A stretch of DNA of 44,183 nucleotides from Aequorivita sp. (GCA_002715485.1 PAZL01000063.1:1-44183), one strand, 5' to 3'; positions 34,781 through 43,992 are shown, counted from the first letter of the stretch. Translations and numbers: made by a program. Notes: generated from the sequence alone by a model not told the origin.

Positions 34781-36916
34781 TTACTCCTTAATTCCTTCCA
34801 AATCCAATAAAAAGGCATAATCCATCGCAACTTCCTTCAACGCTTCAAAACGCCCGGAAGCACCGCCGTGACCCGCATCCATATTGGTATGTAAAAGCAA
34901 TATATTATTGTCAGTTTTCAAATCTCTAAGTTTGGCTACCCATTTTGCGGGTTCCCAATATTGCACTTGGCTATCGTGTAGGCCCGTTGTAACCAGCATA
35001 TTTGGATAGGCTTTTGCCACTACGTTATCATAGGGCGAATAGCTTTTCATATAATTATAGTATTCAACCTCATTGGGATTTCCCCATTCGTCATATTCTC
35101 CTGTAGTTAACGGAATGGAATCATCTAGCATAGTTGTAACCACATCAACAAACGGTACAGAGGCTATTACGCCATTGTACAATTCTGGAGCCATGTTTAC
35201 CACGGCACCCATTAAAAGTCCGCCAGCAGAGCCACCAGAAGCATAAAGATGCTCTGGAGAAGTATAACCCTCTTCTATTAAATATTTGGAAGCATCAATA
35301 AAATCGGTAAATGTATTTTTCTTTTTCAACAATTTTCCGTCCTCATACCATTGACGCCCCATATATTCCCCACCGCGAACGTGCGCAATTGCGAATACAA
35401 AACCACGATCCAACAAACTTAACCTAACCGTAGAAAAGTAAGGGTCTATAGTAGCTCCATAGGAACCATAACCATATATCAAAGTCGGATTTTTACCATC
35501 TTTTTTAATTCCCTTTCTGTAGATAACCGACATTGGGATTTTTGTTCCATCCGCGGCAGTTGCCCACAAACGCTCGGTTTCATAGTTATTTTTATCAAAC
35601 TTTCCGCCCAAAACTTCCGTTTCTTTCAAAACAGTTTTCTCTTTGGTCTCCATATTGAAATCAATAACCGAAGCGGGAGTATTTAACGAGTTGTAACCGT
35701 AACGAAGAATGTTGGTATCAAATTCGGGATTCTGCGTTGTAAAGGCCGTATAGGTTTCATTATCAAAAGGCAAATAATAATCTGTATCGCCTTTCCATTC
35801 CTTTATTCTAATCTTGGTTAGTCCGTTATTCCTTTCACTAACCACCAAATAATCCTTAAAAATATCAATGTCTTCCAAAAGCACATCATCGCGGTGCGGA
35901 ATCATATCAACCCAATTCTCTTTTGAAGTTTTGTCTTCCGAAGTTTTCATGAGTTTAAAGTTGAGTGCTTGGTCCTTATTTGTCAAAACATACCAGTTAT
36001 TTCCATAATGCGAAATGCTATATTCCAATCCCCTTTCGCGCGGCTGAAAGATTTTGAATTTACCCATAGGATTATCGGCAGATAGAATACGGTATTCTGA
36101 TGTTAAGGTACTGTAGCTTCCTATTACTATAAATTTTTTAGACTTTGTTTTATACACATAGGTGCCAAAGGTATCGTCGTTTTCGGTAAATACAAGTTCG
36201 TCTGTAATGGGGTCGGTACCCAAAGTATGCCTGTAAATTCTATCTGCCCGAAGGGTTTTCTCATCCTTTCGGGTATAAAAAAGCGTTTTGTTATCACTGC
36301 CCCAAGTTGCGCTTCCAGTGGTCAAAGGAATGCGCTCTGGGTAAACTTCCCCAGTTTCAAGGTTTTTTATATAAATGTCGTATTTTCTTCGGCTTAAGGT
36401 ATCCACCCCAAATGAAACTAATTTGTTGTCTTCAGAAACATTAAGACCCGTAAGGTTATAGTAAGAATAGTCCTTAGCCATTTCATTCACATCAAAAAGA
36501 ATTTCCTCGGGGGCGTCCAAGCTTTCTTTTTTTCGAGTATAGATAGGGTAATCTTTTCCTGTTTCATACCTCGTAATGTAGTAATAACCGTTCAATTTGT
36601 AGGGAACCGATTCATCATCCTCCTTTATGCGCGCCTTCATTTCTTCAAAAAGAGCTGACTTAAACTTTTTGGTATGTTCAGTCATTGCTTCATAATAACT
36701 ATTCTCTTCATTCAAATAATTTAGTACTTTTTCATCTTCGGGATCGTTGAGCCAATAATAATTATCAATGCGGATATCGTTGTGGGCCTTTAATTCCTTA
36801 GCAATCTTTTCTGCTTTTGGGGGAGTTATTTCCATATTTTTATCTGAAGTATCTTGATTTTTGCAAGCAATGGCAAAAGTAAGGCAAGCTACTGTAACAA
36901 TTAAACTATTTTTCAT
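34781..36916 (-). CDS. Lipoprotein S9 peptidase, oligopeptidase B type
   Basis: A 711-residue serine peptidase of the prolyl-oligopeptidase family that trims small peptides, probably cleaving after basic residues in the oligopeptidase B manner. The start MKNSLIVTVACLTFAIACKN gives a signal peptide with lipobox Cys, so it is a membrane lipoprotein. An N-terminal beta-propeller (about 30-440) is followed by the alpha/beta-hydrolase domain with Ser563 in GGSAGG, Asp648 in GLHDSQVQYWEP and His683 in DAGHGGASGR. An upstream in-frame ATG at 37132 would add 72 residues that overlap ybaB in opposite sense and is rejected. Confidence 0.94.
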   Translation of the reverse strand: MKNSLIVTVACLTFAIACKNQDTSDKNMEITPPKAEKIAKELKAHNDIRIDNYYWLNDPEDEKVLNYLNEENSYYEAMTEHTKKFKSALFEEMKARIKEDDESVPYKLNGYYYITRYETGKDYPIYTRKKESLDAPEEILFDVNEMAKDYSYYNLTGLNVSEDNKLVSFGVDTLSRRKYDIYIKNLETGEVYPERIPLTTGSATWGSDNKTLFYTRKDEKTLRADRIYRHTLGTDPITDELVFTENDDTFGTYVYKTKSKKFIVIGSYSTLTSEYRILSADNPMGKFKIFQPRERGLEYSISHYGNNWYVLTNKDQALNFKLMKTSEDKTSKENWVDMIPHRDDVLLEDIDIFKDYLVVSERNNGLTKIRIKEWKGDTDYYLPFDNETYTAFTTQNPEFDTNILRYGYNSLNTPASVIDFNMETKEKTVLKETEVLGGKFDKNNYETERLWATAADGTKIPMSVIYRKGIKKDGKNPTLIYGYGSYGATIDPYFSTVRLSLLDRGFVFAIAHVRGGEYMGRQWYEDGKLLKKKNTFTDFIDASKYLIEEGYTSPEHLYASGGSAGGLLMGAVVNMAPELYNGVIASVPFVDVVTTMLDDSIPLTTGEYDEWGNPNEVEYYNYMKSYSPYDNVVAKAYPNMLVTTGLHDSQVQYWEPAKWVAKLRDLKTDNNILLLHTNMDAGHGGASGRFEALKEVAMDYAFLLDLEGIKE

Positions 36917-36928
36917 AATTGAAGGTTG

Positions 36929-36957
36929 TTGAATAGCTTTACAATGTAGTAAATTTG
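36929..36957 (+). promoter_or_regulatory. Flavobacterial promoter for ybaB
   Basis: TTG at 36929-36931, an 18-base spacer and TAAATTTG at 36950-36957. It lies in the 64-base gap between the divergent peptidase and ybaB starts. Confidence 0.65.
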
Positions 36958-36980
36958 CATCAAACTTAAATACAAAAAAT

Positions 36981-37304
36981 ATGTTTGGAGATTTAATGGG
37001 TATGATGGGCAAACTGAAAGAAACCCAAGAAAAAGTAGAAGCCACTAAAAAACGTTTGGATTCCGTTTTAATAGATGAAGCCAGCAGCGACGGACTTTTA
37101 AAAATAACGCTTACCGCAAACAGACAAATCAAAGCTATTCAAATTGATGACACACTGCTAGAGGATAAAGAGCAATTGGAAGATTACCTAATCCTTACCC
37201 TGAACAAAGCCATTGAAAAAGCTACTAACGTTCACGAAACAGAAGTTGCCGCTGTGGCCAAAGAAGGGATGCCAAATATTCCTGGGCTTGATATGTTTAA
37301 ATAA
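36981..37304 (+). CDS. YbaB/EbfC nucleoid-associated protein
   Basis: A 107-residue DNA-binding protein of the YbaB/EbfC family, which dimerises through long helices and binds DNA as a nucleoid-associated factor. It has the family's N-terminal coiled-coil helix ([20 protein letters not shown]), the small beta-sheet ([20 protein letters not shown]) and a C-terminal helix ([20 protein letters not shown]). In many bacteria it is linked to recR/dnaX; here it is isolated. Confidence 0.9.
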   Translation: MFGDLMGMMGKLKETQEKVEATKKRLDSVLIDEASSDGLLKITLTANRQIKAIQIDDTLLEDKEQLEDYLILTLNKAIEKATNVHETEVAAVAKEGMPNIPGLDMFK

Positions 37305-37411
37305 AAGTGCTGAACTTTTTTATAAAAACATCCAGAGATTTTTTTTAAAAACATTGTTTTTCACGATATTGAAGGCTCAAAATATTCAGTAATCATTTTA
37401 AACACCTAATC

Positions 37412-37732
37412 ATGTTTGAACTCAAAAAAAGCGGTGATAAATTTCACTTTGTATTAAAAGCAGCCAATGGTCAAGTTATTTTAACCAGCCAAATGTATGC
37501 TACTAAAGCTTCTGCGATGAACGGGATAGAATCTGTTCAAAAAAACTGCGGTAAAGACAGCAGTTTTGAAATGAAGACTGCTAAAAACGGAAAAATTCAT
37601 TTCAACATTAAAGCCACGAATGGGCAAATAATTGGCAGCAGCCAAATGTATGCCGCCGAAAGTGGTGCAAAAAATGGAATTGAATCCGTCCGAAAGAATG
37701 CACCAGGTGCCTCGATAAAAGAAGTTGAATAA
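37412..37732 (+). CDS. YegP-like protein with two DUF1508 repeats
   Basis: A 106-residue protein built of two DUF1508 units. Unit 1 (2-47) has FELKKSGDKFHFVLKAANGQ with SQMYATKASAMNGIESVQKN. Unit 2 (51-102) has FNIKATNGQIIGSSQMYAAE with NGIESVRKNA. Each unit has the F-x-L/I-K-A-x-N-G-Q and N-G-I-E-S-V signatures. Function unknown; the fold is a small beta-sheet dimer domain. A perfect terminator follows the stop. Confidence 0.92.
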   Translation: MFELKKSGDKFHFVLKAANGQVILTSQMYATKASAMNGIESVQKNCGKDSSFEMKTAKNGKIHFNIKATNGQIIGSSQMYAAESGAKNGIESVRKNAPGASIKEVE

Positions 37733-37764
37733 AAAAAGCCTCCAGAATTCTGGAGGCTTTTTTT
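37731..37764. terminator. Bidirectional terminator
   Basis: Near-perfect 15-bp arms (37731-37745 and 37750-37764) around AATT, with A-run and T-run; it separates the YegP-like and threonine aldolase genes. Confidence 0.92.
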
Positions 37765-38785
37765 AGCGATATTCTTTAATTGTTTTTATAAATATATCGT
37801 GCATTTCGTTTGTATAATCAAGATGGGTAACAATACGTAGCTTGCCCTGTCCCATTGCGCTGATTTTAATATTCTTTTTAAGCAGATCGTCCATAAATTT
37901 TGCTTCACATATTCCTGCTGCCAAATAAAATATAACAATATTGGTTTCGGTAGGTTCTACCTTTTTTACATACGGTTGTTGTGATAGTACTTCCGCAATT
38001 TCAAAAGCTTTTTTATGGTCTTCTGCCAAACGCTCCATGTGATTATCCAAAGAATACATTCCAGCTGCTGCCATAAACCCTATTTGCCGCATGCCGCCAC
38101 CCAATACTTTACGTACACGCATAGCTTTTTGCATAATATCCTTTTTGCCTATTAAAACGCTGCCCATAGGCGTACCCATACCTTTGCTTAAACATACTGA
38201 AATGGTATCAAAAACTTTTCCGTAGGCTTTTGGATCTTCGTTTTTAGCAACAAGCGCGTTCCAAATTCGTGCACCGTCAAGATGTAATCCTAAATTATGG
38301 TTATCACAAACTTTTTTAATCTTTTCTATTTCAGAAAAATCATAACAGGCGCCACCGCCTTTATTCGTAGTGTTTTCCAAACAAACCAAACTAGTTAGCG
38401 GACTATGGTAAAAATCTGGCGGATTGATATTCTCCTCCACTTGTTCAGCAGTAATCATGCCTCTATTACCGTCAATCAATTTGCAGGAAACACCACTGTT
38501 GAAAGAAACCCCACCACCTTCATAATTGTAAACATGCGCCCACTTATCTGCTATCAGCTGTTCGCCTGGCTGGGTGTGCATTTTTATGGCAGCCTGGTTC
38601 GCCATACTGCCCGTGGGAAAAAATAATGCAGTATCCATCCCAAACATAGCTGCCAATCTTTCTTCCAGTCTATTTGCGGTCGGGTCTTCTTTATATACAT
38701 CATCCCCTACTTCGGCTTCCATAATCGCCTGCATCATTCCGTTCGTAGGCTTGGTTACCGTATCGCTTCTTAAATCTATAATCAT
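37763..38785 (-). CDS. Low-specificity L-threonine aldolase
   Basis: A 340-residue PLP enzyme cleaving L-threonine or allo-threonine to glycine and acetaldehyde. PLP Lys201 is in VCLSKGMGTPMG, Asp170 and Arg173 in LHLDGARIWNA, and the N-terminus has IDLRSDTVTKPT and GDDVYKEDPT, the hallmark of the family. The minus-strand gene following a 209-residue exported protein by nine bases may be co-transcribed with it. Confidence 0.94.
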   Translation of the reverse strand: MIIDLRSDTVTKPTNGMMQAIMEAEVGDDVYKEDPTANRLEERLAAMFGMDTALFFPTGSMANQAAIKMHTQPGEQLIADKWAHVYNYEGGGVSFNSGVSCKLIDGNRGMITAEQVEENINPPDFYHSPLTSLVCLENTTNKGGGACYDFSEIEKIKKVCDNHNLGLHLDGARIWNALVAKNEDPKAYGKVFDTISVCLSKGMGTPMGSVLIGKKDIMQKAMRVRKVLGGGMRQIGFMAAAGMYSLDNHMERLAEDHKKAFEIAEVLSQQPYVKKVEPTETNIVIFYLAAGICEAKFMDDLLKKNIKISAMGQGKLRIVTHLDYTNEMHDIFIKTIKEYR

Positions 38786-38794
38786 TTTCAGTTT

Positions 38795-39424
38795 TTAGTT
38801 TTCTCGGAAAAATTTCCCGTTTTCGTCAAAATTTTTAATCATTTCAGAAATAATCTTGTCCAGTTTCACCAATTCCAAAGAATTGTTATGCGCGGCATTT
38901 ACATTTTTATACTTAGAATCGTTCGTCAAGTCAAACTCCTTAAATTTTTTCTCAAATGGCTTTCCTCCCAATACAAACTTGTATTCCTTATGGCAAGACT
39001 GAACTTGCATATTTCCGTAAGCATTTTCCTCAACCTTTTCCCCTTCATAAGGCTTTACCTCACCCTCTTTTAAAGCGGTTTTATCTTTAAGGGGTTTACC
39101 TATCGTGCTTTTTTTACTAATGCTTATTGGCATAAAACTTCCACAATTGTCAAACTTTTGAAGCTTCATAACATCTTCATCTTCGCTCCAAAAAACATAC
39201 ACAGAATAATAGGTAGATTTTGAAGTGCAAAGCTTTCCACCGGGCAAATTAAACATCTGGATATTGCCATCGCAGTAATCCTTTCTAAAGAAGTACTCAG
39301 GGTTTTGCTGTAATTCAAGTTCCGCCATTTTTTGGGCAACCATAGCATCCACATACGCTTCATCATTTTGAGTGAAACCAGCAGTTGCAATAAGCACTGT
39401 AAATAAAAATAGTAGTTTTTTCAT
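38795..39424 (-). CDS. Exported protein of unknown function
   Basis: A 209-residue protein with signal peptide MKKLLFLFTVLIATAGFTQ. The mature part begins with a helical charged stretch (DEAYVDAMVAQKMAELELQQ), followed by a Cys-containing region (DYCDGNIQMFNLPGGKLCTS, FDNCGSFMPISISKK, VQSCHKEYKF) that could form disulfides in the periplasm. I do not recognise the family. The start at 39424 is set by the signal peptide; the ATG 14 codons earlier adds a poor extension. Nine bases from the downstream threonine aldolase gene. Confidence 0.7.
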   Translation of the reverse strand: MKKLLFLFTVLIATAGFTQNDEAYVDAMVAQKMAELELQQNPEYFFRKDYCDGNIQMFNLPGGKLCTSKSTYYSVYVFWSEDEDVMKLQKFDNCGSFMPISISKKSTIGKPLKDKTALKEGEVKPYEGEKVEENAYGNMQVQSCHKEYKFVLGGKPFEKKFKEFDLTNDSKYKNVNAAHNNSLELVKLDKIISEMIKNFDENGKFFREN

Positions 39425-39507
39425 CTGTAAAAATATTTTGAGAAATACGTTTTTATAAGAAACCATAAAATTAGCCGAAATATTCGTTTAGCTCACGAAG
39501 TTAATAG

Positions 39508-39515
39508 TATTTTTG
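39508..39515 (+). promoter_or_regulatory. -7 box TATTTTTG for prfB
   Basis: Exact TAnnTTTG match 19 bases before the ATG at 39535. Confidence 0.5.
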
Positions 39516-39534
39516 CTGAAATTCTTATCCAAAA

Positions 39535-40642
39535 ATGACTACAACAGACCAAATCAAAGACCTTAAGGTGCGGTTAGATGCCTTAAGGCGCTATCTTTGA
39601 CATTGCCGGAAAAAGCATAGAGATTACCAACGACGAAGAAAAAACCTTTGACCCCAACTTTTGGAACAATCCGCAGGAAGCAGAAGCTTTTATGAAAGTT
39701 CTCCGTACCAAAAAAAAATGGGTTACCGATTACGAAACCGCAAAAACACTTACCGAAGAAGCTGAAATTCTACTTGAATTTTACAAAGACGGCGAAGGAA
39801 AGCCTGAAAATGTAGATGTGGCCTTTGAAAAGGCTGAATCTGCAATTGAAGATTTGGAGTTCCGCAATATGCTGGGCGAAGAAGGCGACGACATGAGTGC
39901 CGTACTACAGATTACCGCAGGCGCCGGCGGAACCGAAAGCTGCGATTGGGCACAAATGCTTATGCGCATGTACCTTATGTGGGCCCAAAAAAACAATTTT
40001 AAAGTAAAGGAACTCAACTTTCAGGCCGGCGATGTGGCGGGCGTAAAGACCGTAACGCTGGAAATTGAAGGCGAATATGCTTTTGGCTGGCTAAAAAGCG
40101 AAAACGGCGTACACCGCTTGGTGCGTATTTCTCCTTTTGATAGCAACGCAAAGCGACATACAAGTTTTGCAAGTGTATATGTTTACCCATTGGTTGATGA
40201 TACCATTGAAATTGAAATAAACCCAGCCGATATTTCGTGGGAGTTTGCCCGCAGTAGCGGTGCTGGCGGCCAGAATGTAAACAAGGTAGAAACAAAAGCC
40301 ATACTTACCCACCACCCTTCCGGTATTGTTATTCACAACAGCGAAACACGAAGCCAGTTGGACAACCGTGAAAAGGCAATGCAGATGCTCAAATCGCAAT
40401 TGTATGAAATTGAACTTCGCAAGCAAATGGCACAGCGTGCCGAAATTGAGGACAACAAACTTGCCATAGAATGGGGCTCGCAAATACGCAACTATGTGTT
40501 ACACCCATACAAACTTGTAAAAGATGTACGTACAGGCCACGAAACCGGAAATACCGATGCTATGTTGGACGGTGAGATTGACGAGTTTTTAAAGGCTTAT
40601 TTGATGATGACTGGGCAGAAGGAGAAGAAGGATGAACTGTAA
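39535..40642 (+). CDS. prfB: Peptide chain release factor 2 with programmed +1 frameshift
   Basis: RF2 releases nascent chains at UGA and UAA. The 5' frame (39535-39600) encodes 21 residues ending RRYL, then an in-frame TGA at 39598-39600. Reading continues in the +1 frame from GAC at 39599 to the stop at 40642, for about 368 residues. The slip site CTT-TGA-C at 39595-39601 is the classic RF2 autoregulatory frameshift. The upstream SD-like stretch is AAGGCG (39585-39590), weaker than the usual AGGGGG. The peptide-anticodon S-P-F motif is near residue 199 (VRISPFDSN), and GGQ is at 244-246. Intact gene, not a pseudogene. Confidence 0.96.
39585..39601 (+). promoter_or_regulatory. RF2 programmed +1 frameshift site
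   Basis: Purine stretch AAGGCG, TAT, then slippery CTT, TGA stop and C. Low RF2 slows termination at the TGA and lets the ribosome slip forward one base. Confidence 0.92.
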
Positions 40643-40691
40643 AAAATTCTATAATTTATTATATTGCAAAACTTATATTTCAATTAACGTT

Positions 40692-43664
40692 ATGAAAAAA
40701 TATTACTGTTTTTTAATTGTTGCTATAACAATATTTACAAACCTTTCCTCCCAAACTATTGATGCAACATTAATAGAACTAAATTCTGTTGATGACAGTT
40801 CACCTAGATATATGGTTGAAAAGAATAACAAATTATATTTCTCGGCAAAAGATAATATCCACGGACGAGAATTATGGTCTCTTGATTTGGCTTCAAAAGA
40901 AGCTTTTTTAATAAAAGATATCAACCCAGGATATAATGGAGGTTTGCAGTTTTCAAACCATGTATTTGTCAATGACATTTTATTTTTTTCGGCTAGTGAT
41001 GGAGTAAATGGATATGAACTTTGGAGAAGTGACGGTACAGAAAGCGGAACTTATATGGTTAAAGATATCAATATTTCTGGCAGTAGTTCAATCGAAAACA
41101 TGATTAGCTATAATGGAAATTTAGTTTTTAGTGCAGACGATGGTATCAATGGTCAGGAAATATGGATAAGTAATGGTAGTGAAAACGGAACCTATTTGCT
41201 GAAAGATATTAAGGTGGGACCTGATGATAGTGATATAGCAGATATTTTTGAGTTTAATGGGAATCTATACTTCTCAGCAGATAATGGTATTAACAGTCGA
41301 GAACTTTGGGTAAGTGATGGAACTCCTGGGGGAACATCAATTCTTATTGACTTAAGCGTTGATTATAACGGAGTAGTGGATGGAAATAATTTTATAATTT
41401 TCGACAATCACTTTTACTTTTTAGCAGGAGAAAATTCTTTTGAATACCATTTATGGAAAAGCGATGGAACTGCAGCAGGAACTTCTATAGTTAAAGAGAT
41501 TTATTCCTCTATGGGTTTAACTTTTGGGGCTGTAACTAATAATTACTTTATATTTTCAGCTCTTACCAACGGTATTGGTCGAGAGATCTGGGTAAGTGAT
41601 GGAACTAATAGTGGCACACAATTAATAAAAGATATTTTCCCTGGATTTCCAAGTGGCATCAATCTTCAAAATAGACAATTTGCAATATTAAATAACAAGG
41701 TTTATTTTCTAGCCAATGATGGTGTCAATGGAAATGAATTATGGGTTACTGATGGCACTTCTAATGGAACGCAAATAGTAAAAGATATTTTTCCAGGATC
41801 ACATACAAGTGGAATCGTAAATTTAACATCAAACGGGCAATACCTAATATTTGCCGCCCAAGAAAACTATAACAGCCCTACAAGCTTGTGGAAAAGCGAT
41901 GGAACTATGGCTGGAACCATCGAGATTATACAAATTGATTTGAATAAAGATTATGGGTACACTATGCAATTTTTAGAAGTCAATGATAAATTTTATTTTC
42001 AAGGAGCTGACAAAACATTAAATGGCATTGAAATTTGGGAAACTAACGGTATTCCAGAAAACACTGCTTTGACAGTAGATATTAATCATAGAAGAAGTAG
42101 CAATCCTATACCTGCTTATAGTGATAGATTTATTACTCCGCTAAATGATAAATCTGTAATGTTTGCAAAGGATGGGTTACATGGTGCTGAGCCATTTTCG
42201 ACAAACGGAACAGTTAATGGCACATTTTTACTTAAAGACATCATGCCTAACGACGATTCTTCAATAGACTTAAACCAAATTCCAGATTTTAATTTTAAAA
42301 AAGCTGGAGGAAAATTATTTTTTAGAGCCCTTGACCCTCTGTATGGATATGAATTATTTATGACAGATGGCACTTCTGCAAATACCTCTATAGTTAAAAA
42401 TATTGCCCCTGGAGCTGAAAGTAGTATTGTGGAGAGCTTTCTTTTTATTGAATATAATGATGATTTATATTTTAAAGCAAATGACCAGGTTCACGGAGGG
42501 GAATTATGGAGGACCGATGGTACTGAAACTGGTACATTTATGTTAAAAGATATATATCTTGGTCCTGGGCACGGCATTGAAAACGCAAATTATCGAGATG
42601 GTTTAAATTATCATACAGTTATGAACGGATTGTTATATTTTAATGCTGATGATGGTGTCGAGAACGCAATATGGAAAACAGATGGTACTGAAAGCGGGAC
42701 AGTTAAAGCTATTAGTATTCCTTCGTCAGGAAATAATGATAATGGGCCTGTTGTTCTTAATTCTTCCAATGGAAAACTTTATTTTGCCACAAATCCCAAT
42801 AATACGTCGTATGGATATTTTTCTTTAAATGTTAGCGATGGTACTCAATCCAATATTACAACTTTGGGAACTTGGTTATCACCCGTCCACTTCGAATATA
42901 ATATTATTTACAACAATGAATTTTATTTCATGGTTAGAGATGGATTTGGATTGGGACTAATGAAAACGGACGGTACTGTAAATGGAACAGTAATGGTAAA
43001 AGGAGGAATGGAGCGTAGCTATGTAAAATATATGGGGATTTGTGGGCCATATTTGTACTTCTCAGTAGGTGAATATAATGAATTTGATTCTGAACTATGG
43101 CGTACAGATGGTACTGCAGACGGCACCATCCGAATAGCTGAAAATGAATTACGAAATTATACTTGTATCGAAAATAAATTAGCTTATTTAGATGGTGTTT
43201 ATGGAGATAACCTTTGGATTACAGATGGCACTAATAAAAACTCGGTAGCAATAAATGTTTTAAATGGTGAACAGCTAGACAATAACTATGTAAGGAAAAT
43301 TGAAAGTTATTCCCATAATAAGATATACTTTATATCACCAACATTAGCGAGTGGCGAAGAGTTATATGTTGCTGGTGTATCTGAAATTTTAAATGTGAAT
43401 GATTATAACACTCAAACGGCTAATTCGGAAGATAAAATTATTATTTACCCTAACCCTACTAAAGGATTTTTTACCATTACATCAGAAGAAAATTTAATTC
43501 TATACAATTTAGAAATTTTAGATTTTTCCGGGAAAAACATACTAAGGAAGGATATTGGTTCAAAATCAGCCAATTTCGATATTTCAAATCTGTCAAAAGG
43601 ATTGTATATAGTAAAGATAAAAACTACTGAATCAGTAATTACAAAAAAGATAATTCTAAATTAA
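40692..43664 (+). CDS. Exported T9SS protein with about 16 ELWxSDGTxxGT repeats
   Basis: A 990-residue secreted protein. Signal peptide MKKYYCFLIVAITIFTNLSS. The body consists of repeats of about 50-60 residues, each with E-L-W-x-S/T-D-G-T-x-x-G-T followed by a short turn (for example ELWRSDGTESGTYMVKDI, EIWVSDGTNSGTQLIKDI, ELWRTDGTETGTFMLKDI); I count about 16. Interleaved G-K-L-Y-F-x-A segments suggest a beta-propeller-like fold. The last 80 residues are a type IX secretion sorting domain: IIIYPNPTKGFFTITSEENL, ending in GLYIVKIKTTESVITKKIIL. Probably an adhesin or surface protein. The start at 40692 follows from the signal peptide. The region is visibly AT-richer than prfB. Confidence 0.9.
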   Translation: MKKYYCFLIVAITIFTNLSSQTIDATLIELNSVDDSSPRYMVEKNNKLYFSAKDNIHGRELWSLDLASKEAFLIKDINPGYNGGLQFSNHVFVNDILFFSASDGVNGYELWRSDGTESGTYMVKDINISGSSSIENMISYNGNLVFSADDGINGQEIWISNGSENGTYLLKDIKVGPDDSDIADIFEFNGNLYFSADNGINSRELWVSDGTPGGTSILIDLSVDYNGVVDGNNFIIFDNHFYFLAGENSFEYHLWKSDGTAAGTSIVKEIYSSMGLTFGAVTNNYFIFSALTNGIGREIWVSDGTNSGTQLIKDIFPGFPSGINLQNRQFAILNNKVYFLANDGVNGNELWVTDGTSNGTQIVKDIFPGSHTSGIVNLTSNGQYLIFAAQENYNSPTSLWKSDGTMAGTIEIIQIDLNKDYGYTMQFLEVNDKFYFQGADKTLNGIEIWETNGIPENTALTVDINHRRSSNPIPAYSDRFITPLNDKSVMFAKDGLHGAEPFSTNGTVNGTFLLKDIMPNDDSSIDLNQIPDFNFKKAGGKLFFRALDPLYGYELFMTDGTSANTSIVKNIAPGAESSIVESFLFIEYNDDLYFKANDQVHGGELWRTDGTETGTFMLKDIYLGPGHGIENANYRDGLNYHTVMNGLLYFNADDGVENAIWKTDGTESGTVKAISIPSSGNNDNGPVVLNSSNGKLYFATNPNNTSYGYFSLNVSDGTQSNITTLGTWLSPVHFEYNIIYNNEFYFMVRDGFGLGLMKTDGTVNGTVMVKGGMERSYVKYMGICGPYLYFSVGEYNEFDSELWRTDGTADGTIRIAENELRNYTCIENKLAYLDGVYGDNLWITDGTNKNSVAINVLNGEQLDNNYVRKIESYSHNKIYFISPTLASGEELYVAGVSEILNVNDYNTQTANSEDKIIIYPNPTKGFFTITSEENLILYNLEILDFSGKNILRKDIGSKSANFDISNLSKGLYIVKIKTTESVITKKIILN

Positions 43665-43683
43665 CTCTATATCTACTAAAAAA

Positions 43684-43720
43684 CAAAGGGAACAAGATTC
43701 TAAAATCTTCGTTCCCTTTG
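43684..43720 (-). terminator. Intrinsic terminator downstream of the TPP riboswitch
   Basis: Minus-strand arms CAAAGGGAAC (43711-43720) and GTTCCCTTTG (43684-43693), extended inward by GAAGATT/AATCTT, followed by six T (43678-43683 on the plus strand are A). On the plus strand the hairpin is not followed by a T-run, so it works mainly for the minus strand. Confidence 0.8.
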
Positions 43721-43724
43721 CAAA

Positions 43725-43810
43725 TCATATTCCTTCTGCTGGCATTATCCGTTTCGAAGTCTTACGGGTATATTCTCAGCTGTTTTTAAAACTTAAGCAC
43801 CCCGATATGA
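43725..43810 (-). ncRNA. TPP riboswitch (THI element), orphan
   Basis: The minus strand reads the conserved thiamine pyrophosphate aptamer. GGGGTGC (complement 43797-43803), CTGAGA (43774-43779), TACCC (43766-43770 region) and GGATAATGCC (43741-43750) are all in order. P1 closes by TCATAT (43805-43810) with ATATGA (43725-43730), and P4 pairs CTTC (43756-43759) with GAAG (43733-43736). One departure from consensus: the P5 stem, CUGG/CCAG in the E. coli thiM aptamer, reads ACGG/CCAG, so only its two inner pairs can form. A terminator stem follows. Nothing but the 3' end of an opposite gene lies beyond it, so no thiamine gene is controlled in this window. Confidence 0.82.
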
Positions 43811-43818
43811 TAGTTGTA

Positions 43819-43826
43819 TAAAAGTA
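43819..43826 (-). promoter_or_regulatory. -7-like box for the riboswitch transcript
   Basis: The minus strand reads TACTTTTA, one base off TAnnTTTG, 8 bases before the 5' end of the aptamer. I see no clear -33 element. From here up to 43992, AT-rich sequence holds nothing else that I can recognise. Confidence 0.4.
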
Positions 43827-43992
43827 TTAAAACCTTTTGCACTTCCCATCCACTTTCACGAAACTTTAACCCTTTTTTAGCGCCACAAACAGCTTTACTT
43901 GAAAATGAAGACCATTCCCCCAGTATCTTTCGCCTTTTAGCAAAAACCCAGTAAAATCAATTAATAAGAAAGTATGTAAGGTCTACTTTTAA

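Noticed and set aside
36917-37132. An N-terminal extension of the S9 peptidase by 72 residues
   Set aside because: It would overlap ybaB in antisense, lacks a signal peptide, and the lipobox start at 36916 explains the protein.
39535-39691. prfB could be read as a broken gene, because an in-frame TGA follows codon 21 and the long frame starts later
   Set aside because: The CTT-TGA-C context and the good RF2 sequence in the +1 frame are the known programmed frameshift, so the gene is intact.
43684-43720. The hairpin as terminator of the T9SS gene on the plus strand
   Set aside because: On the plus strand the stem is followed by CAAATCAT, not a T-run; the six T lie on the minus strand side.
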